This document shows positions 33,074-42,000 of a DNA stretch of 64,000 bases, piece by piece. The notes beneath the pieces were generated by a model. It had not been told where the DNA came from, searched no databases, and saw nothing but the letters and a program-made list of their open reading frames with translations. Source of the stretch: Verrucomicrobiota bacterium (GTDB taxonomy: Bacteria; Verrucomicrobiota; Kiritimatiellia; CAIVKH01); the NCBI GenBank assembly GCA_024233345.1, contig JACKPT010000015.1, positions 18,228 to 82,227 on the forward strand, given 5' to 3'. Made by a program: the position numbers and the translations under genes. Position 1 is the stretch's first letter, and every line of letters begins with the position of its first letter.

Positions 33074-36000
33074 ATGTTCTCAATGATTGCGCGAACCCGC
33101 TCTGTCCTGTCTTTTTCCCTGGTGCTGGTCGCCAGTCTGGCCTTGGCCATCCCCAGCTCCGAATCGCAATTCGAGGAACCTGGCAAAATTGTCATCCATG
33201 AAAATCAGGGTCAGTTTGATGTACGGATTGAACAGGCGCGGCTCGGGGATGTGGCGAACGTGCTGGAACAGCAGTTGGGATTGCGGTTGTCGATTCCCGA
33301 AGAGTTGGCAGACCAAAAGGTTACTCTCCGCGGCCATGGCCTTTCGACCGAGGATATTCTCGCCAATCTCGGCGACAGTATGGCGATGGTGTTCGAGCAG
33401 GAGGGCGAGGGTCTGCGTCTGGTCTCGGCCCAACTGACCAGCCAGCAGGATGAGGTTGCCGGGGACGCCTATGAGGATGATCCCACCGCCGAAGTGATGC
33501 GACTCCAGGGACACCGGCTGACCAATGTACGCAAGGACCGGCCCATCGGTGCAGCGGCCCGGAACCCCCGGGCGCTCGCGCTGAAGAATGCCCTGATTGA
33601 CACCGAACGGGCGGCCCGGAGCGGGATCTCGGTGCAGGTTCCGGAGGCACTGACGGCAAGCGAGGATTCCGAATGGAAGATTGTCCAGTTTGACCAGCCG
33701 GTGAGCCAGGCGGACCTGGATGCTCTGGCGGCGGCGGGATTTGTTCGCGGACATTATGTCCCCAACAATGCCTTTGCGGTCCGGGTCGCTCCGGGACAGG
33801 AGGATGATTTGGCCGCCCTGCCGAATGTGTATCACATTGAGCCCTATCACCCTTACTACAAGCTCAGTGAGCCGGTATTGGCCCACTTGCTGGGCGATGC
33901 GAATCCGGAGCAGGAAGCCCTTGTCGATGAGGGCAGATTTAATGTGGTCACCTTTCATGGGGAAACCGATCTCAAATCGTTGGGGCGCGGGGTGACCGTG
34001 GTTAAGGAAACCGTACTCGATGACCGGAAGGTGGTGGAGATCACCGCGCCGAAGGAGCAGTTGCTCGCGCTGGCCCGGAACGACGCGGTGCAGTGGCTGG
34101 AAACCACTGCGGTTCTAAAGCCGATGAATGACACCGGAAAGAAAAAGATTCGCGGTGTCGCGTTACAGGAGCGGTTGCCACAGTTTACCGGCAAGGGAGT
34201 GGTGATCGGGGTCACCGACAGCGGGATCGATGTCAACCATCAGGGCTTTGCCCTCCAGCCCGGCCTGCCGACCGGGTTGGGTCAAAACACCCGGGTCAGC
34301 TACTACATCAATGAAGCCAGTGTCACCACTGACGGGGTGATCGGGGACAACAACGGCCATGGAACTCATGTCGCGGGAAGTATTCTGGGCAATGGTGCCT
34401 TATCCAGTACCGCCAATAGCGTCCCCGGATCGGATGGACCTCCCTATGCGGAAGGGCAATTTGCCGGTATGGCACCTGACGCCCGGGCGGTGATCATCGA
34501 GGACTTCAATGCCTTCTCCTATTCGGAACAGGTTGCCATTGCCTACACCAACAAGGCCCGGCTTTCCAACAACAGTTGGGGGGCCAGTGTCTATGAATAT
34601 ACCTCGGACTCGCTGTCGTGGGATTTGCTGGTTCGGGACGCTCTGCCGGATGTCTCGGGCCGCCAGGAATTCATTGCCTTTTTTGCCGCGGGCAATGACG
34701 GGCAGGGTGGCGATGATGGCCTCAATGGCAGCCCGGAAACCGTGGGCACCCCCGGCAATGCAAAAAATGTGATCACGGTGGGGGCGATGGAGCAACGCCG
34801 GTACGCGAACAACCTCAGTGGCATTTATGATTTGACCGACACCGATTGGCAAATTGCCTCCTTCAGCTCGCGGGGTCCGGTCGAACTGTATAACGAAGCG
34901 GGAAGCGACACCCGGATCAAGCCGGATATCGTCGCCCCCGGCGTTTATGTCCTGTCGACCCAGTCCAAGGACACCAACCCCGACCAGTTGATCAATCCGA
35001 TCAGTCTTTCCGATGATTACAAGTCCGGTAATGTCGATACCGGCACCAACTATGCCTTTTACAGCGGCACTTCGATGGCCACCCCGCTGACCACGGGAGC
35101 CGGGGCCTTGTTCTATGAGTACTACACCAACAAGTTTGGCACAGTACCCAGCCCGGCCATGATGAAGGCGGCATTGATTGCGGGGGCCCGCATGGTCAAC
35201 ACCCTGGTTTATCAATATCCCCAGGCCACCCCGTTTGTGGAAGTGGTGGATCAGGGATGGGGCCGGGTGGATGTCCTGCGGTCCGCCCAAGGGTCATTGA
35301 TTCAGCCTTCCGACGATCTCATCATGATCGACCAATCTTCACCGATTCAGACCGAGCAGTTTTTCTCCCAGCAGATCACGGTGAACCCGGGGGATGGCGG
35401 TCTCAAGGTCGTACTGACCTGGACCGATCCGCCGGGCAACCCTGCGAATAGCATCCAATTGGTCAATGACCTAGATCTGCTCGTGCTCGCCCCGGGCGGC
35501 GGCGGGTATATCGGAAACCGTTTTGATCTTGATGGCGTTTCCTCCCGCTTGTTCCCGGTGGCTGACCCGGTTCTGGGGGATGAACACAACAATGTCGAAG
35601 TGGTTCTCATTCCGGATCCGATTCCCGGGACCTACACCATCCGCGCCTATGGATACAGTGTGCCGGAAGGGCCGCAGGATTTTGCCATGGTGATCATGAA
35701 GGGGGTCGGAACCGAGCGGCGCTCCGAAGGCGATTCCCCAGCGATTACTGTGGATGAAACCGGACAACCCTATGTGGCCTATTCCGGATTTGATGTGGGG
35801 GGCAACCGCAATATTTTCGTCAAGCAGTGGCGGGGGGATATGGGTGACCTCTCCGATTTTGGCGAGTGGAAGCGGTTGGATGACAATTGGTTTGGCCTCA
35901 AAAGCTCGGCCAGTGGCACCGGGGTGAGCCTGACTTTGGAGGACTCCCGCAAGCCGACCATCGCCGTGCGGGATGGCAAGATTTATGTGGCCTGGCTGCA

Positions 36001-39000
36001 GGCGGGGTCGCACACCAATATTTACATGCGGATGTATGACGGTTCCAACTGGCAAGAGCTGGGCGGTTCGGCCAGCGGCGACGGGGTCAGCCAGCAGACC
36101 ACCTATGCCCCGACCGATCCCAAGATTGCCGTCGGTGCGGATGGGCTGCCGGTCATAGCCTGGCGTCAACAATCCCTGACCAATATCAAGATTGTCGCGA
36201 AGAAGTGGAATGGGTCCTCCTGGGTGGGGCTGGGCGGTTCGGACGTTGGTATAGGCGACAGCAACCAGTCGGTGGCGCCAACCTTGACCATCAACAGCTT
36301 TGGCAACCCGGTGGTGGCCTGGAGTGAATTGCTGACCCAGTTGATCCATGTCTGGCAGTGGAATGGGGCGGCCTGGGTCAATCTCGGCCAGCAGGGAAAT
36401 CTACCCTTCACGGAAATGCCACATATTGATGCCGGTCCCAATGGCGACCTGTACCTGACCTGGATCCAGACCACTGCGGTCCAGAACCCCAACCAGATTT
36501 TTGCCTCTCGTCGTACCGGAGGATCCTGGCAGGCGATGGGCAACTCCCTGACGTACCCGGGAATCAGTGCCTCGACCAGCACGGTGACCCGGCCTTTCAA
36601 TCCGAACATTTCCTATAGCGCCCAGCCCTTTCCCCGGGTGTTTGTCTCGTACCTCTCGGGTACCGGAACCAACGCCATGGTGAATGTGAAGCAGTACGAT
36701 TTTGCGACCTGGAGCGGGGTCGCAGGCGCGGGAACCAAGCCAGGTGTCGATGAATTCAATGGCGGCGCCACCAATCTGGTCATGGATTCCACAGCGTTGG
36801 GAGTGCCGGTGGTCGCTTTCGATACGGATGGCGGCATCGGTATCCAGGAAACGGTCACCTATGGTCTGGTCGCGGATATCATTGCGCCCACTTTTGAGGG
36901 TCTGACCAAAGCGGTGGGCGGAACGAATAACGAAGTGGTCCTGACCTGGCGGGCGGCTGGAGATAATCTGTCGACCGGTATTACCTACCGGATCTATATG
37001 GGAACCAACAAGTATGCCTGCTACGATGTGCCGATGTGCAATCCGGCGGATGTCTTCGCCAATCAGATCGCCACGGTGGCCAATCTCACCAACTTTACCG
37101 TCAATGGACTGGCCAACTACGAGAACCGTTGTTTCGGGGTGCGTTCGGTGGACGCTTCCGGCAATGCCGATACCAATACAGTGATCCTGTATGCCGGACC
37201 GGAGGCGAGCGGGGTGGACTGCTTCGATCTGGATACCGACAATGACGGTCTGCCGGACTGGTGGGAGAACTCCTTCGGGCAGGGCAATCCTGCGGCCGAT
37301 CCGGATGGGGATGGCCTTACCAACAGCAATGAATTCCAGTATGCGACCGATCCGCTGCGCAGTGACAGTGACAGTGATGGCATCAGCGATGCGGATGAAA
37401 TCAACCTCATCGGCACCCTGCCGTCGGTGGCCGATTCCGATGGCGATGGTCTCGACGATAATCATGAGTTCACCCTCGGCAGTGATCCGGTCGATGCCGA
37501 TAGTAATGACAACGGGGTCAGCGACGGCGACCTGGTGCGGATGGGGTATCCGGATCCCACCCTGGCTATCGAGGTATACAGCCGGTTGTATGTCGAGACA
37601 TTCGAGGCCAATTCCCCGAGCCGGACCAACTGGAGCAAGGTGGTGCCCAACCAGCAATATCCGCTGAACTTCTGGCATTTGTCGGATGCCGAACCGTCGC
37701 CGAATACCACGGGCATCCAGCGGTTCAATGATCACTCCACCAATACGTCGTACCGGATGGCGGTGGACATCACCCGCACCAATCCTGCCGCATCCTATCA
37801 GGTCGGCACCAACCTGTGGATCGCCGGGTTGGCCAGCCCGATGATCGATGCCAGCACCAACGACAATCTCTACGTCTGGTGGAAGGAATATTACGATCTC
37901 GAACCGAACAAGGACTTTGGGGAAGTCCAGGCCCGGGCTTCGGGGGATACGAATTGGATCGTGGTCAGTGTCCCGGTGACCGGTAACAGCGGCGCCTGGG
38001 TCAACAACCGTGCTGACTTGTCGATGTTTGCCGGCCAGTCCAATGTCCAGATCCGCTTTGTGTTCACCGCCAACGGCGTGAATAACCAGCATCACGGCTG
38101 GTATGTCGATGATGTCCAATTCATCTCCGGAGCGAATAATCTCGTCGGTTGGGTCCGGGACATCTGGGGGCGTCCGGTGCTGGGGGCCAAGGTGGAGATC
38201 ATCGGGATTGGCATTGTGACCAATGTAGCGGGTGGTCATGGCGTCGCTGCGGCCGGCAAGATTTTTGGCGAAGCCTTTACCGCCGCCGACGGCAGCTATC
38301 AGGTTCAGGGATTGCCGCGTGGGCAATTCTATGCGAAAGCCAGTCACGCAACCTACCAGGCAGAATTCTGGAATGGGGAACTGTTCAACCCGACCTACGA
38401 TTTTGGCAATGAAGCCAATCCCGGGGTGTTCCGGATTGATGATGTGGGTCCGGGGGGGATTGTCGACCTCACCGCCGGAGTGGGCCCGGAGGTGGACTTT
38501 GAGCTGGAGTTTGGAACCAGCCCCAGTTTCATCACCGCAGTGGCCACGCCAGCGCTGCCGGTATATCTCAACTTCAACCGGTCCCTGCAGTCCTGGAACG
38601 GAAGTACCAGTTCCCCGGCTCTGGTGGCTTTGCAGACCATCCCCGGGCCCCCGGTGGATAACCAGGCGGATTGGGATACGAACCCGGTCGCCCCGAATTT
38701 CTATTCCAGCGCGTCTGCGGGTGAAACCTTCATGGGCCTTGGGGGAACTCTCTGGAATACCCCGCCAGTCCGGACGGATATCCGACAGGGAGAACTTGTC
38801 CATGCCTACATGGGAACCAATGGCGGACGCGGCGTTGTCTTTGTCGCGTCCCTGGATGGCATCTCCCGATCGATCTATATCAACGGTTCCGATACCGGTG
38901 CCGACACCCCGGCCCAGATTGCGGTGCAGGCTGGCGAGCATCTCATTCAGATTGCCGGTCCCGGTGAGGCGGACAATATCGTCAAGATTGTGCAGGTCCC

Positions 39001-42000
39001 GCTGGGCGTTCGTACCAACATTGCCTTCACGGCCGCAGATCTTTATGGCGATGCGGGCAGCCTCAGTTTGCAGACCATTGATGTCGATGGCAATGACCTG
39101 CAGGGGGCGTCAATTTATCTGAATGGTCGCTTGATCAGTACCAACAGTGTGAGCGGATTGAGCCGCTCCACCAGCCCGGCAACCCTGGGGGGCCTGGTGG
39201 CCGGGACCTACGCGGTTTCGTTTGCGCTCGATGGATACAAAACCAGCGCCACCCGTCTGTTCCAGGTGGTGCCGGGTGAAAGTACCCTTGTCAAATTGAC
39301 CCTGTATGAAGATGACCTGGATCGCGACCGGGTCGGGGATGCCACGGAAATCTCCGCGTTTACCAATCGATTTGCCCAGAGCGGAATCGGGGATGCGGAT
39401 GCCGATGGATTTTCCAATGCCGGGGAGTTTGCGATGCGCGGGCAGTATGGTATCGAGTTGGATCCGAACAATCCCGATACCGATGGGGATGGAATGCTGG
39501 ATGGCGATGAAGTCGGTTATGATGGTTTCCTGGTCAACCCGGGCGGCCACATTTATTACGCTGCCACCCACCTGGCCACCAATGCAATTGAGGGATATGA
39601 TACCCTGCGCCTGCGGTTTGTCGGCCGCTATCTCGAGGGAATTTGGAACTTCGGGGATCTGCTTCCCACCGTCGTGTCAGTTGATGGCGATCGCGCCGAG
39701 ACCACCAATGTTGTCCATACAACCCCGGTTCCACCCACGGTGGAGTCCGCCCAGACGGTGGTCGGCAGCCTGCCCTCCAATGTCATCGCTAAAGCCGTAA
39801 GTCTGGGGAATCCGGCCGGGGTCCGGGTGTTTGGTGACACCGATCCCTCGCTGGTCGATACCGACGGGGACAGTCTGTGGGACGGGTTTGAGTTCGCCTA
39901 TCTGGCCATGACAAATGTGTTCAATGACGTGATCCGGATTCTCGATCCCATTCACTTTGGGGAGGGCGATTGGGATCCCGATGCCGATGAGCTGATCAAC
40001 GCCCTGGAGTTTCTCGGAAAAGACGGGGTGGCCAATACGAACGACTGGACCAATCCGCGGGATAACGATTCCGATGATGATCTGATGCCGGACGGGTGGG
40101 AGTACCACTACGGGCTCGATGCGCTGGATGACTCAGACGCACTCAGCGATGAGGATGCCGATGGATTGCTGAATGTACAGGAATACCAGAATGGCACCGA
40201 TCCGTTGCTGGCCGATACCGACGCCGATGGCCTGTTGGATGGATTGGAAATTCTCTATGGCGCCGATCCGCTGAACGCCGATACCGATGGCGATCGGTTG
40301 ATCGATGGATGGGAAGTACAACTGGGCACCGATCCGGCTGTTGCGGATACCGATGAAGACGGCATGCCGGATGGATTCGAAGTGCTGGATGCTTTTGGCG
40401 CCCTGCTGGCCCCCGATCAGCGGCTGAATCCCCTTGATCCTTCGGACGCCGATGATGACTATGACGGGGATGGCCTCAGCAATCTCGAGGAATACCTGGT
40501 CCGCGATGGCGGAGCCGGCAACCAACCGGACGGTGTGGTTTGGGAATACAGTACCAATCCCTTCAACCCGGATACCGACGGCGACAGCATGCCCGATGGC
40601 TGGGAGACCTATTATGGTCTCCATCCCATGGACCCGACCGTTGATAAGGATGGAAATACAGTGCTTCAAAACAGGGCATTGGGGACATCCGGTGATCTGG
40701 ACGGCGATGGTGTCTGGAATCTCCGGGAGTTTAATATTCGCTTCTACTTGAATCCAGATGCGGATGACTATGCCATTCTGGACTACAGCACCGACCCACG
40801 GGATCCGGATACCGATGATGATGGATTGGGTGACGGCGAAGAGGACCGCATCTTCCGTTCACATCCTCACCGGCAGGATACCGATAAGGATCATTTAATC
40901 GATGGCGCTGACCTGACCAATCGCTGGAGCGAAACCGAATCGACCCTGCGCCTCAGTGAGTTTGAGCTCATCGCCTGCGGTACCTGCACCTGGTGGGATG
41001 CCTATGCGATGGCCCAGGTGCCGCATCCCGAGTACACCAATATTTTCGGGCGTCTGGCCACCTTCGCTTCCACGGAAAATGGGGAGGCGGAGTACGGCTA
41101 TGTGGTTTCGAATCTGTTGGGTGGCGGGGAAACTGCGATCGCCCTTGGGGCCACCAACCTGACCGACTCCGCGTTGAACTGGAACTGGGTCGGGGATGAG
41201 TATGAATCCCTGGATGATGAATTGCTGTTCCTGGCTCTGACGTCGGTTGCCGATGAAACCAATGCCCTGGTCATGGATGGGACCGGTGTCCTCGGAAGCC
41301 AGTTGGCCACCAACACAATCAGCCACTATCTGGTGGAGTGGGAGTTTGTCCCTCAAATCACCAATCACTATGATCAGGCACTGAATGACCTGTGGCAGTT
41401 GACCTGGTGCGATTTGTGCGATTTGCCCTCCTGGCGCAAGGTGGAACCGTCCACCAATAGCCCGTTGCCCTCACCTCGCTGGGGTGCCGCCGCAACCTAT
41501 ATTCCGGTATTCGAAACCAAGAACCCCCGGAATGACAACAATGGCAATGTCCTTCTCGACAACCGCCAGTTGGTGGTATTCGGAGGTCGGGACGGGGTGA
41601 CTCGCAACCGGGATGTCTGGGAGTTTGTGGTGCGTTCCAACATGTGGATCAAGAGCAACGCTTCCTTGCGGCGGTCCAATGTTGCAACCTTCTATGACGG
41701 TTTGTCAGAGTTCAGTGCGGTCAGTGTCTTTGGGTACAAGAATACCAAGAGCGGCGCTTGCCCCTGTGACAACTACGATTGCGATGGTTCCGATTTTGCC
41801 CTGCCCAAGAATCGGCCGTGGGGGGGCGAGGATGATTCCAGCCCCAGCTTCGATTGGACATACCTGTTTGGCGGGTGGGATGATGCGCACGGGTATTTTG
41901 AAAATCACCGGTTCTACAAATCAACCGACGATCCACGCGAGCTGCGGGAGACCCGTGATGCGGTGGAAGGCAACGGGGTGACCGAGTATACCCGGGATGG

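Noticed and set aside
37220..40910. Dockerin or cohesin-type calcium repeats
   Set aside because: The D-x-D-x-D repeats are spaced as in TSP3-type arrays and not as paired EF-hand-like dockerin repeats; no cohesin is seen.
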